Shown: piece by piece, positions 17,857 to 27,164 of the stretch | Numbering within the stretch: position 1 is the first letter of the stretch | How the letters are laid out: each line of letters opens with the position of its first letter | DNA from: Candidatus Kapaibacterium sp. | Lineage (GTDB): Bacteria > Bacteroidota > Ignavibacteria > Kapaibacteriales > UBA4661 | NCBI GenBank assembly: GCA_025455065.1 | Contig: JALONG010000007.1 | Span: forward strand, 93,290-157,289 | Reading direction: 5' to 3' | DNA length: 64,000 nucleotides | Program-made: the position numbers and the translations under genes | The notes under the pieces: model-generated | Database searches by the model: none | The model's input: the letters and a program-made list of their open reading frames with translations, nothing else | Told to the model about the DNA's origin: nothing

Positions 17857-19929
17857 TCAAAGCGACATTGTTACAGAACACAAAATGTTCGGAACACCGC
17901 GTAAAAACGACGTTTTGTCGAACTGAAATTCATACCAACCGGTGAGGCGCACGAGTGTTCCCGATGCAAAGTCCAATTCAACCAATGTTTCCGGCGCAAC
18001 AGCGCGATTGACAAAGCCGGGTGGACGTGCGCCCCCGGGAGCAGCTATCGGTTCTTGCGTCAGTACATACACCCGCCCGCCAATTCCGATGCGGGCTTGC
18101 GGTGTTCTACCGAAACGTTGCGGTATAGCAGCGTTTAACCATGTTGTCTCCGCCTGCGTTACGCAAAGTAGGCGGACAAAGGTTTCGAGGTTTTGGTCGC
18201 GGGGTGTTTCGGAAAATTCCCGCCAACGAAATTCGCCCCGCTCAAAATACCGAAATAAAATGCGAGATTCAAGAGTAGCGTGCGGATTCAGAATAATTCG
18301 CAGCGAATCCCTGTATGCCACTTGTCGGAGGCTGAAACTTTGTACCGTTCCAAGGACATCCTCAAAATCGAAACTCGTGTAATTCGCCAGCACTTCAAAT
18401 TGCGGACGCATTTCGAGAACGCCTGTTTTGATGGTAAAATACGGCGCTAAACGAATGATTCTATTCCAATTATTCTGAGCGCTGCGCTGCGATTTGATAA
18501 ACACCAGATGCGCTAAACGCATCTCAGCAAGAATTGTGCCTGAAAAAATGTGCGAAAAAATATGCGTGTACGAAGCGTTCGCATTTATCGTCAATTCATC
18601 GCGGTCGTCGTTGTTAAGCGCACTCGGCGTATCGTACCGCAAAAGCGATGTCGAATACTCGCCCCGAAGCGAATCCCCCGACGCAAGCATCCATGCGGTT
18701 TGCGCCCAAAGTGTCCAGCGAATACTTACGTTGTCGCGTTGCAATTCCGCGCTGCGAAGCGTTTGCAAATCCACATCTGCCACTGAAAAGCGCTCCGTTA
18801 CGCGGTTTGCTTCATTGCGATTGTCCACGGTGAAGCCTGCTGCATGGTTGCTTGTGGCAAATTGCGCGCGGAGTGTCGTATTCAGCGAAAAGCGTAATTG
18901 GTCCACATCGCGCTGCACAGCGCTTATCGGCACTTGCTCCAATGCAGAATTGTATTTCCGCCCCACTGCCCAATTTTCAACAAAGCCCTGAACCTCAGCT
19001 TCTATACCGCTTACAATCGGCAGTGCAAAGCGTCCGTTCACACGCAAGAGCCGTTCCAAGCGGGTTTCGATTGCCAAAGCAGGATTCATGCCTTGTTGCA
19101 GCGTTGTGTAAAAATCGCGCTCCAATGCGGTGTACTGCGCTGAAATGTCAAGCTGTGCGTTGCCTTCAAAAGTACGGCTCATGGTGAGGCGCGTATTAAA
19201 TTGTGTGTTGGTGCGGATATTCGACAAGTTCGTCCAAAACCCGCCTGCATCCAACGACAGTGCATAATCGTCCAATCGCAGATTGCGCCCTGCTACGCCG
19301 CCTGCCAGCGTCCAACCTCGGTCTGCAATGCCAAGCTGTTCATTAAATTCACCACCGCCCAAAAACCGCACCGTAACTTGCTCGAAAGGCTGCCATGCTG
19401 TTTGAGGGCTTTTCCACTGCGCTCCAGCGCTGAGTCCAAGTTGCAAAAGCCTGTTTAAGCCGATTGCACGGGAATCCGCCGAAAACGACGAGGCATTTGC
19501 CACAACCAGCGAAAACGCGGAATCAAGCGGCTGCTCGAACCGCACCAGTGCATCGGCATCGTCACGGACGGCAAAACCACTTGTGCGAATAGCGCTACCG
19601 CGATATTGACTTTGCGCAATCAGCGTTCCAAGCGGCAGCGCCTCAAAAAGCCGTAGAGGAAACGTACCTGAAAGCTCACCGCGAAACAAAAACGTGTTGG
19701 CGATTTTGTCCATACCAAAGCGAACGCGCTGCTGCGAACCAAGCGTCGAATCCGAAACCAGCATCAGTATTGGCGATTGAGCGTGAAGTATCTCCGTGCA
19801 AAGTGCCAAACACAATATCACCCAAAGCGCTCGAAGGCAGATGGTCCTTCTACGGACACGGTGAACGTCCGCAAGAACAATACTGCCACCGAACAAGGTT
19901 TGATGAGGCTTTGCGGAGTGGAAAAGCAT
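17857..19929 (-). CDS. Putative outer-membrane beta-barrel protein
   Basis: A 690-residue protein with no family I recognise. A charged N terminus (HRVRRR) precedes a hydrophobic export signal ending ILHAQSP near residue 52. The remainder is a long run of alternating polar and hydrophobic strands rich in Asn, Thr, Arg and aromatic residues, with repeated short turns, as in TonB-independent barrels. The last residues (ILCSVTMSL) form an amphipathic strand but end in Leu rather than Phe. The pattern fits a 20-plus-strand barrel; function unknown. The first gene of a minus-strand group with the RsbW-like, MATE and hisH genes. Confidence 0.6.
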   Translation of the reverse strand: MLFHSAKPHQTLFGGSIVLADVHRVRRRTICLRALWVILCLALCTEILHAQSPILMLVSDSTLGSQQRVRFGMDKIANTFLFRGELSGTFPLRLFEALPLGTLIAQSQYRGSAIRTSGFAVRDDADALVRFEQPLDSAFSLVVANASSFSADSRAIGLNRLLQLGLSAGAQWKSPQTAWQPFEQVTVRFLGGGEFNEQLGIADRGWTLAGGVAGRNLRLDDYALSLDAGGFWTNLSNIRTNTQFNTRLTMSRTFEGNAQLDISAQYTALERDFYTTLQQGMNPALAIETRLERLLRVNGRFALPIVSGIEAEVQGFVENWAVGRKYNSALEQVPISAVQRDVDQLRFSLNTTLRAQFATSNHAAGFTVDNRNEANRVTERFSVADVDLQTLRSAELQRDNVSIRWTLWAQTAWMLASGDSLRGEYSTSLLRYDTPSALNNDDRDELTINANASYTHIFSHIFSGTILAEMRLAHLVFIKSQRSAQNNWNRIIRLAPYFTIKTGVLEMRPQFEVLANYTSFDFEDVLGTVQSFSLRQVAYRDSLRIILNPHATLESRILFRYFERGEFRWREFSETPRDQNLETFVRLLCVTQAETTWLNAAIPQRFGRTPQARIGIGGRVYVLTQEPIAAPGGARPPGFVNRAVAPETLVELDFASGTLVRLTGWYEFQFDKTSFLRGVPNILCSVTMSL

Positions 19930-20007
19930 TGGTTGAAAAAAAAACTGCGATATTCGGAACTATCACGCCGTAAATTGCGTTAGGATTGTAATCTAGCCTC
20001 TTTTTCG

Positions 20008-20067
20008 GTTTAGAACAAGTTTCGTTTAGAACAAGTTTCTTACAATAAGTTTCTTACAACAAATTTC
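20008..20067 (+). repeat. Four tandem repeats (16/16/14/14 bp) in the leader of the CNCGH protein gene
   Basis: GTTTAGAACAAGTTTC occurs twice without change (20008-20023 and 20024-20039). TTACAATAAGTTTC and TTACAACAAATTTC follow at once. The array ends 45 bp before the start codon and 34 bp before the GGAGG ribosome-binding site. The clearest perfect duplication in the set. Confidence 0.8.
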
Positions 20068-20112
20068 GCTGACAAATCACACTCTCACCATTTCATATCG
20101 CACGGAGGAACT

Positions 20113-20646
20113 ATGGCACGTCCTACTCCCGAACTCATTGATGCACTACGCACAACCGCAAAGCGGCTTCGCACTGATGTTCAGTATTATTGGAGTCATC
20201 AGGGAAGTTGTAACTGTGGGCATTTAGCGCAAACAATTACGAAACTTTCCAAAGTAGAAATTCACAGCATTGCCATTGAACGGCACGGCGATTGGGATGA
20301 CCATGCCGAAGATTACTGCCCGACAAGCGGTCATCATCTGGATTCTATTATTACGCAAATGCTCGAAATTGGGCTTGAACGCTCGGATATTGGTGATTTG
20401 GAGCGGCTTTCCAATACCGCAATTTTACTGCGCATCCCACCGGAACTAAGAGCGCTGCAATACAATCGCCGCGAGGATGTGGTGCTGTACATGGAAACAT
20501 GGGCAGCCATGCTTGAAGAACAACTCCTTGCTACTATCTCCCTTCCTTTGACGGAGCAATTTTTTAATTCCCAGACAGCGACAGAACAAGCACCGACGGA
20601 CTCTGCTTCGGAACGCGAATATCACGCTTTGGAATTAGCTGTTTAG
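20113..20646 (+). CDS. Conserved Cys/His-rich protein of unknown function
   Basis: 177 residues, soluble, with no signal peptide. A strong GGAGG lies 5 nt before the ATG. The N-terminal region YYWSHQGSCNCGHLAQTITKLS recalls a protein widespread in Bacteroidota that lacks a known function. Possible metal ligands cluster in the first half: C33, C35, H37, H58, H64, C69, H74 and H75. The C-terminal third (about residue 150 on) is polar and likely disordered. The gene stands alone between a divergent barrel gene and a convergent surface-protein gene, with its own terminator. A metal-binding or redox role is inference only. Confidence 0.75.
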   Translation: MARPTPELIDALRTTAKRLRTDVQYYWSHQGSCNCGHLAQTITKLSKVEIHSIAIERHGDWDDHAEDYCPTSGHHLDSIITQMLEIGLERSDIGDLERLSNTAILLRIPPELRALQYNRREDVVLYMETWAAMLEEQLLATISLPLTEQFFNSQTATEQAPTDSASEREYHALELAV

Positions 20647-20693
20647 AAACTCAGGCACGAGGTACTTGCGCTATTGCCTAACAATCTGCCAAT

Positions 20694-20734
20694 AAAAAAA
20701 GCCGTTTGGTACGAACTTGACCAAACGGCTTTTT
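20694..20734. terminator. Bidirectional Rho-independent terminator
   Basis: AAAAAGCCGTTTGGT pairs with ACCAAACGGCTTTTT, a 15-bp perfect stem flanked by an A tract and a T tract. It serves the convergent genes ending at 20646 (plus) and 20760 (minus). Confidence 0.9.
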
Positions 20735-20759
20735 CTGTGTTTATGCCACATTCCGCCCT

Positions 20760-21467
20760 TTACTCAAACCGAAAGCGCATACCGACATTCACCGACAAAC
20801 CGCTTAGATTCTGGTTTGTGGGTACGACGTAGCTCGTACTAAGCGATTCTTGTAATCCCGTTACAAGGCGGTAGCTTGCCCCAAGTGAAGCCGCGAGATT
20901 AGGATTCAAGTTGATTTCACCAAACGCCGAAGGTTCTACCACAAAGAACTGTGGTGTAAAGAGACGACCGATATTTTCAAATATACCCAAAGGGCGAATT
21001 GGGGAAAAATTTGTCGCTTCAGCAGAGCCATACCCCACAAGCAATGAACCGCCAACGTGAATAAGGCGATGCGGCATATACCGATATTCTGCCAATACAC
21101 CTGAATACCCCATGTTCATTCGCTGGTGAGAAAACGACCAATATGTGCCGAAGCCGACAAGAAGGCTTTTATTCACCTGCGCACCACCATAAACACCAAG
21201 CATCGTTCCCCACGAAGAGCCTGCCGGCGTAGCTTTGAAGGTCGGCACAAGCACAAAGGGTGCTTTTTCGCCGAAGAGTGTTTCGATGCCGCTTTCGTTG
21301 CCTTGTTGCTGGTAAGGCTGCGGGGGCATTGTTTCTTGCGGAGCGCTTTGTGTGGATTGTTGCGTGGTTTGTGGTTGCTGCGAAGGTTGCTGCTCTTGTG
21401 CAAACAGAACAGTGCCAAACATCAGTACCGAAGCGCTCAAAGCAAGATTTTTCAGAAATAGTTTCAT
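20760..21467 (-). CDS. Secreted outer-membrane-like protein, paralogue A
   Basis: 235 residues: a signal peptide ending VLFAQEQ, then a Gln/Thr/Ser/Pro-rich linker of about 35 residues, then a domain with Gly-rich beta strands (SWGTMLGVYGGAQVNKSLLVG) and the C-terminal strand LSGLSVNVGMRFRFE, ending in an aromatic-X pattern typical of outer-membrane barrels. The same plan and several motifs recur in the neighbour at 21547-22245 (SYRLVTG versus GYRFVTG, and SGLSVNVGMRF versus SGVSAMLNVKF). Probably an eight-strand barrel; function unknown. Second gene of a two-gene unit. Confidence 0.65.
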   Translation of the reverse strand: MKLFLKNLALSASVLMFGTVLFAQEQQPSQQPQTTQQSTQSAPQETMPPQPYQQQGNESGIETLFGEKAPFVLVPTFKATPAGSSWGTMLGVYGGAQVNKSLLVGFGTYWSFSHQRMNMGYSGVLAEYRYMPHRLIHVGGSLLVGYGSAEATNFSPIRPLGIFENIGRLFTPQFFVVEPSAFGEINLNPNLAASLGASYRLVTGLQESLSTSYVVPTNQNLSGLSVNVGMRFRFE

Positions 21468-21546
21468 GGTTCAAACAGTAAAATGTTGAAAAAAATTGTG
21501 TCAATTCGTGTGATTCGTGGACAAAAAATGAGACCTGAGATTCGCC

Positions 21547-22245
21547 TTAAAACCCGCCAAATTTTACATTCAGCATTGCCGAAACGCCGCTCATATCGCC
21601 ATTGGTCAAGCCTGCAAGTTCCACACCCGTAACAAAGCGATACCCACCGCCTACGGACAAACGCAGAAAGTTCGTGATGTTCAGTTCAGCCATGAGACTA
21701 GGTTCTATGACCATCACAGGCGAAACACTACGCGAAGAAAAGGAAAAATCTCGCGGACGATAAAAGCCTACACCGCCCCAGCCAATCATCGTCTGCACGG
21801 CATAATGAAACACTTTGTCCGATGCACCGACATACTCCAAAACAATGCCGCCATAACCGAAAGAAATACTTTCTCCCGGGCGCTGAGGCGCATTGATGCT
21901 TGTTGTTAAGCCATACCCGCCACCGCCGATGAGCAACGCTTTGTTGATAAACCACCCGCCGTAACCGCCAATCATCGTGCCGAACTGTCCTTGAATCGGT
22001 GTAAATTTGGTGCTGAATGCGCCGTAACCTGAGCTACGAAGCGGTCCGGCGAAGAGTGCTTCGGCTTGTTCATCGTCGTTGGGGTTGGCAGTGGTTGTCT
22101 GCGGAGCGCTTTGAGGTGTGCTTTGGGGCGTGGTTTGTGCAACGGCTGTCAGGGTGAAAAGTGATGCAAGAAAGAGCATTACAAGGCAAAGTGATAGACT
22201 GAAATGCGAAAAGCTAAAGCGCGAAATATTGATGTGGTTTTTCAT
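21547..22245 (-). CDS. Secreted outer-membrane-like protein, paralogue B
   Basis: Start MKNHINISRFSFSHF, giving 232 residues and a clean signal peptide ending TAVAQTT; the frame stays open for 37 unlikely codons upstream. A TPQS/APQT-type linker is followed by LFAGPLRSSGYGAFSTKF, then Gly-rich strands (GYGGWFINKALLIGGGGYG) and a C-terminal GGYRFVTGVELAG-to-FGGF segment. It lies 79 bp upstream of paralogue A, so a tandem duplication is likely. No function can be assigned. Confidence 0.65.
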   Translation of the reverse strand: MKNHINISRFSFSHFSLSLCLVMLFLASLFTLTAVAQTTPQSTPQSAPQTTTANPNDDEQAEALFAGPLRSSGYGAFSTKFTPIQGQFGTMIGGYGGWFINKALLIGGGGYGLTTSINAPQRPGESISFGYGGIVLEYVGASDKVFHYAVQTMIGWGGVGFYRPRDFSFSSRSVSPVMVIEPSLMAELNITNFLRLSVGGGYRFVTGVELAGLTNGDMSGVSAMLNVKFGGF

Positions 22246-22625
22246 GACGGTAAAACAATAATTGTCAAAAAGGAAGATTTTAAGCGCTCTTCGGAAGATT
22301 TGTGTTTCCGCACATTCTCTGCGCAAAAGAAGTATGATTGAGCTGCTTTCACTCAATAAGCCCGCACAATAAACTTGGTTACAAGATTTGGTGATTTTTT
22401 TCTAAAAAAGAGTGTATGTATTTCTATCACAATCATTTACGACTTCTGTGCTTAAAATTTCTGCAAAATCTGAGGTGTTCCGTTGTATCTTTGCTTTGGC
22501 TTCTTCGTATGCAGGAAAGGTTTGTTGTACTTCGGTGCATTGCCCCTCAAAGCCTTATCACTACTGCCATTCTTAACCTTTTGTTTGGACTATCTTTGAC
22601 CATATTGACACAAAATATTCTTGCC

Positions 22626-22661
22626 TTTCGGGATTACTTTCGGAATTATTTTCGGAATCAT
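22626..22661 (+). repeat. Three 12-bp tandem repeats before the 22674 start
   Basis: TTTCGGGATTAC, TTTCGGAATTAT and TTTCGGAATCAT follow each other exactly and end 12 bp before ATG 22674. Their position supports that start over the longer reading frame, which would translate them as RDYFRNYFRNH. Confidence 0.7.
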
Positions 22662-22673
22662 TTGCTGCCGCGA

Positions 22674-24806
22674 ATGTTCGTCATTGTTGGGCTTTTGTGC
22701 CTTCATTTCCCCTTGTATGCGCAGCAAACCGAAGCATTGACAAAAAGCACCGATGCCACCATCGGGCAATCCGTTATCAATGCCCTGAATACGGGCGCTG
22801 CAAGCCTGAATACGCTTGCAAACAGCATCACGATTGGCACGGTTACGCTGGGGACAATAGAAGCAACGGTGTCGAAATTTTTTCAGTTTTCTCCTTCATT
22901 ACCCGATAGTGTCGGAAGTTTTTTGCTCAATTTCATTACACCGCTTGCCGACACTAACCGTGCGGAGTATGCGGGGATTTACACTCATTTTCGTTTCGGC
23001 GGCGGACTGAGCGGTTTTGAGCAGAATTTGTCAAGTTACCCAAGTATTCGGAATGTGGCTACGCCGTTGGATATTCGCACCAACACTGCCGAATTCCGCA
23101 CCGTTGCTCTTGGTTTGACGACTGACACGCCGATTTTATACCCCTTTTTTCGCTCCCGCAAAAAAGCAAAAGCAACGGGATTTCGCTGGGGAATGAATCT
23201 GGAATTGCAAATAACCGACGGGCGCTTGCTTGGCACGTCCAACGCGGCGCGGTATCGTCTGGGTGACGGTACAATCGTTCCCACGACGGCATCGGTGCAG
23301 CATGGCGGCTTTCTGACGTTAGCATCATTGGGATTCGCGCCGACGCTGCGGTATGCGTTTGCTTCGGGTTTGTCACTGCAAGCGGGATTGCATCTGGGTT
23401 TGACGTTTTCCAGTCGGTGGACGGTGGAAGATTCGGTATTTGTACCGAACAGAACTCTACTTTTGGAGACCAATGCCGGAAGACGGCTTGAAAACTATAC
23501 AGGAAGCCAAATTGAGCAGTTTAGTATTAACCCTGTTTCGCTTATGGTGGGTCTTGGATACACGCTTGCGCTTGACCGCTCGTTTCATCTGCGACCTGAA
23601 TTAGTGATGATTGTTCCTTTCGGAGAAGCGTCGTGGTGGAATAGACCAAGTCTCCGTGCGGGTTTGAGCGTCCTTCTGAATACCGAAAAAATAATCCCAA
23701 CGCCTGACACAACCTTCATCCGTGACACAACAATCATCGTTACCGCAAGTAACGAAGCGCCTCGCACGGTGCTTTTGCAAAGCAATAGCATCGTTCAACC
23801 AAGCCTTTATCCCAATGATGAACCTGCAAAGGTCTTTGTCAGCGAAAGTTATCAGCGCCGTTTGCCAAAGCCCAAACCACTTTTGAGCGCAAGTGTTGAT
23901 GCGGAGTTTGTGCTTCCAACGGGGCAACGAAAACGCAACGTTATGGTGGAATCGGAAAAAACTGCCGTGTCGCTTATCCCGCTTATCCCGCCCGATACAC
24001 TCAACACCGTACAAAACCTGCATATTGCGGCACTCCAAGAATATTTTGCCCAGCATAATCTCCGTCTGAAACCGCTTCAAAACAGCACACTACCTATTCT
24101 CACGGACACACTGTTTTTGGCAGGCGCACTGCCGAACATTGTCTTTACGCCGCGTGTGGTAAGCGAAGCGGATATTCGCGGATTTGACCTTGCGCTGTGG
24201 CGCACCAAAGCGTCAAACACGAATACTCGACTCTGGGGCAAAGGTGATATTGTCGGTGATAACAACGCAGAATATCAAATTGCTTTGTTCCGCGACACCT
24301 CGTCAATCCTTGCTCCCAAGCCATTACTCTGGAAAGCGGCGGAAATACCGGAAGCATTTATTCGACCCGATGAACGCATTATTTACCGCTTTCGTGTTTT
24401 CGATGAAGATTTTACGCCTATTCCCGCCGATTCAGGTTTTATCAGCCTTCGGAGTGATAATCGCATTTCACTCGACAAACAATCTGTCAAGCGGAATATC
24501 ACCATATACGCTTTTTCACCCGGACTCTATGCGCTGTACGAAGAACAGCCGCATTTGCTGAACGCTCTCACATCCTCGGAGCCACTTCGCATAAGGATTT
24601 TTTCATCGGAAACGTTTTGTCGGGGAGCGTCCACCAACACAGATACAGAGCGGCTTGTAGCCTTGCTGCGCCGAATTATTCCTTCTGCGCGATTCGATAT
24701 TGCACCATGTCTCGAATCCCCGGCAATTCCTTCACAAAAGCAGTCGGAGGGCAGCAATCCTGCATGGAAACACGCTGCTGAGTACCTTTTTGTTATGAAG
24801 GAGTGA
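22674..24806 (+). CDS. Large secreted protein of unknown function, barrel-like N-terminal part
   Basis: The chosen start MFVIVGLLCLHFPLYAQQ gives 710 residues with an immediate signal peptide; the frame is open 86 codons further upstream (from 22416), but that stretch is leader with tandem repeats. The first 350 residues after the signal contain Gly- and aromatic-rich strands (YTHFRFGGGLSGF, LSLQAGLHLGLTF, MVGLGYTLALD) that look like an outer-membrane barrel. The second half is soluble, with FIRDTTIIV and FRVFDEDFTPIPADSG segments, and ends with a domain that resembles a degenerate OmpA-like module (NTDTERLVALLRRI). No family recognised; a cell-envelope role is inference. Confidence 0.6.
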   Translation: MFVIVGLLCLHFPLYAQQTEALTKSTDATIGQSVINALNTGAASLNTLANSITIGTVTLGTIEATVSKFFQFSPSLPDSVGSFLLNFITPLADTNRAEYAGIYTHFRFGGGLSGFEQNLSSYPSIRNVATPLDIRTNTAEFRTVALGLTTDTPILYPFFRSRKKAKATGFRWGMNLELQITDGRLLGTSNAARYRLGDGTIVPTTASVQHGGFLTLASLGFAPTLRYAFASGLSLQAGLHLGLTFSSRWTVEDSVFVPNRTLLLETNAGRRLENYTGSQIEQFSINPVSLMVGLGYTLALDRSFHLRPELVMIVPFGEASWWNRPSLRAGLSVLLNTEKIIPTPDTTFIRDTTIIVTASNEAPRTVLLQSNSIVQPSLYPNDEPAKVFVSESYQRRLPKPKPLLSASVDAEFVLPTGQRKRNVMVESEKTAVSLIPLIPPDTLNTVQNLHIAALQEYFAQHNLRLKPLQNSTLPILTDTLFLAGALPNIVFTPRVVSEADIRGFDLALWRTKASNTNTRLWGKGDIVGDNNAEYQIALFRDTSSILAPKPLLWKAAEIPEAFIRPDERIIYRFRVFDEDFTPIPADSGFISLRSDNRISLDKQSVKRNITIYAFSPGLYALYEEQPHLLNALTSSEPLRIRIFSSETFCRGASTNTDTERLVALLRRIIPSARFDIAPCLESPAIPSQKQSEGSNPAWKHAAEYLFVMKE

Positions 24807-24855
24807 TAAAAACTGTTCCGAACATTGTGCTAACAACAACAAAGCCTTGTTGCAA

Positions 24856-24901
24856 AAAGCCTTTTGCACAATGAGATTGAGACTCACGTGCAAAAGGCTT
24901 T
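24856..24901. terminator. Terminator hairpin between convergent genes
   Basis: AAAGCCTTTTGCAC (24856-24869) pairs perfectly with GTGCAAAAGGCTTT (24888-24901). On the minus strand a run of five T follows, so it best serves acs; on the plus strand the T tract is interrupted. Confidence 0.75.
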
Positions 24902-24942
24902 GGTTTGTTTCTTCAAACGACTGACAAACGGCGGAATATGGT

Positions 24943-26958
24943 TTATTCCTCATCTCCGGTGCGGAGTTTTTCCAGTACGGAGAAATCTTCCAATGTGGTT
25001 GTGTCGCCCGTTACGGCATTGCCCGAAGCAATTTCCCGAAGCAAACGGCGCATAATTTTTCCGCTTCGTGTTTTGGGCAAGGAATCCGAAAAGCGCACAT
25101 CATCAGGCTTGGCAATGTGTCCGATTTCTTTGGCAACGTGATTACGGAGTTCTTCTTTTAATTCCGCCAAACCCGCCTTACCGCCATCGGTGCCGGTTTT
25201 GAGCGTGACAAATGCCACAAGTGCCGACCCTTTAATATCGTCGGGACGTGCCACCACAGCCGCTTCTGCCACAGATGGATGCGCTACCAAAGCGCTTTCC
25301 ACTTCTGCTGTTCCCAAGCGGTGTCCGCTCACGTTCACCACGTCATCCACCCGTCCCATAATCCAAATGTACCCGTCGTTGTCTTTGCGTGCGCCGTCGC
25401 CGGTAAAGTAGTATCCGCGCTGTTCCGGCGTTTCAGGAAATTCATCCCAATAAGTTTTTTTATAGCGCTCGTCATCACCAAAGACCGTGCGCAACATTGC
25501 GGGCCAAGGATGCTTCACGACCAAATAGCCGCCTTCGTTTGCCTCGCAGGGCGTACCGTCCTTGCGCACGACATCCGCTAAAATACCCGGAAGCGGTGCC
25601 GTTGCTGTGCCTGGCTTGGTGGGCGTTGCGCCCGGAATTGGAGAAACCATGATTGCGCCTGTTTCGGTCTGCCACCACGTATCAACAATAGGGCAGCGTT
25701 TATTGCCGATGTAGGTGTGATACCACATCCACGCCTCAGGATTTATCGGCTCTCCAACAGTTCCCAAGAGCCGCAGCGAAGATAAATCATGCTTTAAAAC
25801 GTAACTTTCGCCAGACTTCATAAATGCACGAATTGCCGTTGGGGCAGTGTAAAAAATCGTTACGCGGTGGCGCTCAATAATATCCCAAAGCCTGTCCGGT
25901 GCTGGGTACGTCGGTACGCCTTCGTACATAAGCAACGTTGCACCGTTCATCAAAGGACCGTAGGTAACGTAGGAATGACCTGTTATCCAGCCAATATCGG
26001 CAGTGCAGAAATAGAGGTCATCATCACGCATATCAAACACCAAGTTCGCCGTATATGCTGCTTGCGTCAAATATCCACCGGTGGTGTGCTTGATTCCTTT
26101 GGGTTTGCCCGTCGAGCCGCTTGTGTAGAGAATAAAAAGCGGGTGTTCGGCATCTAATTCTTCCGGCGGACAAACGTAGCCGACAGCCTGCATCCGCTCA
26201 TGCCACCAATGGTCGCGCCCAATGACCATTGAGGTTTCTTCCTCCGGGGCGCGACGAAAAACGATAACGTTTTCTATGGTCGGAGTTTGCGCAACGGCAG
26301 CATCCACGGCAGGTTTGAGCGGGGTAAAGACTCCTTTGCGGTACGCGCCGTCTTGGGTGATGATGCAAACAGCTTTGGAATCATTCACGCGGTCGCGGAG
26401 CGCCTCGGCGGAAAAACCGCCAAAGACGACGTTGTGCGTCGCACCAATCCTCGCACAGGCAAGCATCGCTACGACTGCTTCCGGCACCATACCCATATAA
26501 ATCGCTACAACATCACCTTTTTTGATGCCGAAGGATTTCAGCACATTTGCAAAGCGGTTTACTTCGCTGTGCAAGGTTTGATACGTCAGTGTGCGGACTT
26601 CGCCTGGTTCGCCTTCCCAGACGAGCGCTGCTTTATTGCGCTTCCAAGAGTTCAAATGGCGGTCAAGGCAATTGTAGGAAGCGTTGATTTTGCCTCCGGT
26701 GAACCACTTTGCAAAAGGATAATTCCATTCCAAAGCGGTATCCCATTTTTTGAACCAATGTAAAGCGTTTGCCTGCTGTTCCCAAAACAGCACGGGGTCT
26801 TGCTCGGCTTTCGTGCGTAGAGCCTGAAGTTCTTCTTGAGATTTAACGTGAGCGCGGCTGGAAAATTCGGAAGGGGGCGGAAACACACGATTTTCCTGTA
26901 ACACCGATGAAATTGAGGAAGCCGTTCCGTTGCCATAAACGGCGGTAGTTGTGTCCAT
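24943..26958 (-). CDS. acs: Acetyl-CoA synthetase (AMP-forming)
   Basis: Activates acetate to acetyl-CoA through acetyl-AMP in the cytoplasm. At 671 residues it matches the family length. It carries [18 protein letters not shown] (P-loop-like motif), [32 protein letters not shown], and [15 protein letters not shown] of the hinge. The C-terminal [12 protein letters not shown] holds the acetylatable catalytic lysine, near K634, so control by a Pat/CobB-type acetylation switch is possible. It lies downstream of an MHS-type transporter gene on the same strand, with a 206-bp gap containing a palindromic element. Acs rather than propionyl-CoA synthetase is the best reading, but substrate range is not proven. 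Confidence 0.95.
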   Translation of the reverse strand: MDTTTAVYGNGTASSISSVLQENRVFPPPSEFSSRAHVKSQEELQALRTKAEQDPVLFWEQQANALHWFKKWDTALEWNYPFAKWFTGGKINASYNCLDRHLNSWKRNKAALVWEGEPGEVRTLTYQTLHSEVNRFANVLKSFGIKKGDVVAIYMGMVPEAVVAMLACARIGATHNVVFGGFSAEALRDRVNDSKAVCIITQDGAYRKGVFTPLKPAVDAAVAQTPTIENVIVFRRAPEEETSMVIGRDHWWHERMQAVGYVCPPEELDAEHPLFILYTSGSTGKPKGIKHTTGGYLTQAAYTANLVFDMRDDDLYFCTADIGWITGHSYVTYGPLMNGATLLMYEGVPTYPAPDRLWDIIERHRVTIFYTAPTAIRAFMKSGESYVLKHDLSSLRLLGTVGEPINPEAWMWYHTYIGNKRCPIVDTWWQTETGAIMVSPIPGATPTKPGTATAPLPGILADVVRKDGTPCEANEGGYLVVKHPWPAMLRTVFGDDERYKKTYWDEFPETPEQRGYYFTGDGARKDNDGYIWIMGRVDDVVNVSGHRLGTAEVESALVAHPSVAEAAVVARPDDIKGSALVAFVTLKTGTDGGKAGLAELKEELRNHVAKEIGHIAKPDDVRFSDSLPKTRSGKIMRRLLREIASGNAVTGDTTTLEDFSVLEKLRTGDEE

Positions 26959-27031
26959 ACTGAAGAAACAAGAAGGGTGAGAAAATTGAGGAATTATTAG
27001 GGTTTAGGGCTGTTTGTTCGATGTGAACGAG

Positions 27032-27122
27032 GAAAGCGCGGATGTGGCGGCGGATAAATGCTGATTATGCGTACCAAAACATTGACATTTTCTATGACAA
27101 TGCCCGACATTCCGCGCTTTTC
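27032..27122. repeat. Nested inverted repeat between the transporter gene and acs
   Basis: GAAAGCGCGGATGT (27032-27045) pairs, with two single-base bulges, with ACATTCCGCGCTTTTC (27107-27122). Inside, ATTGACAT and ATGACAAT form a second near-palindrome. No T tract follows on either strand, so it is not a clear terminator; it could be an operator or an RNA-stabilising structure in the acs leader. Confidence 0.45.
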
Positions 27123-27164
27123 ACTCATATTTTCGGGTAAGCCTTTTTCTCGGTTTTGTTCACC

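Noticed and set aside
20008..20067. Possible CRISPR array
   Set aside because: The units abut without spacers and are only 14-16 bp; they are tandem repeats.
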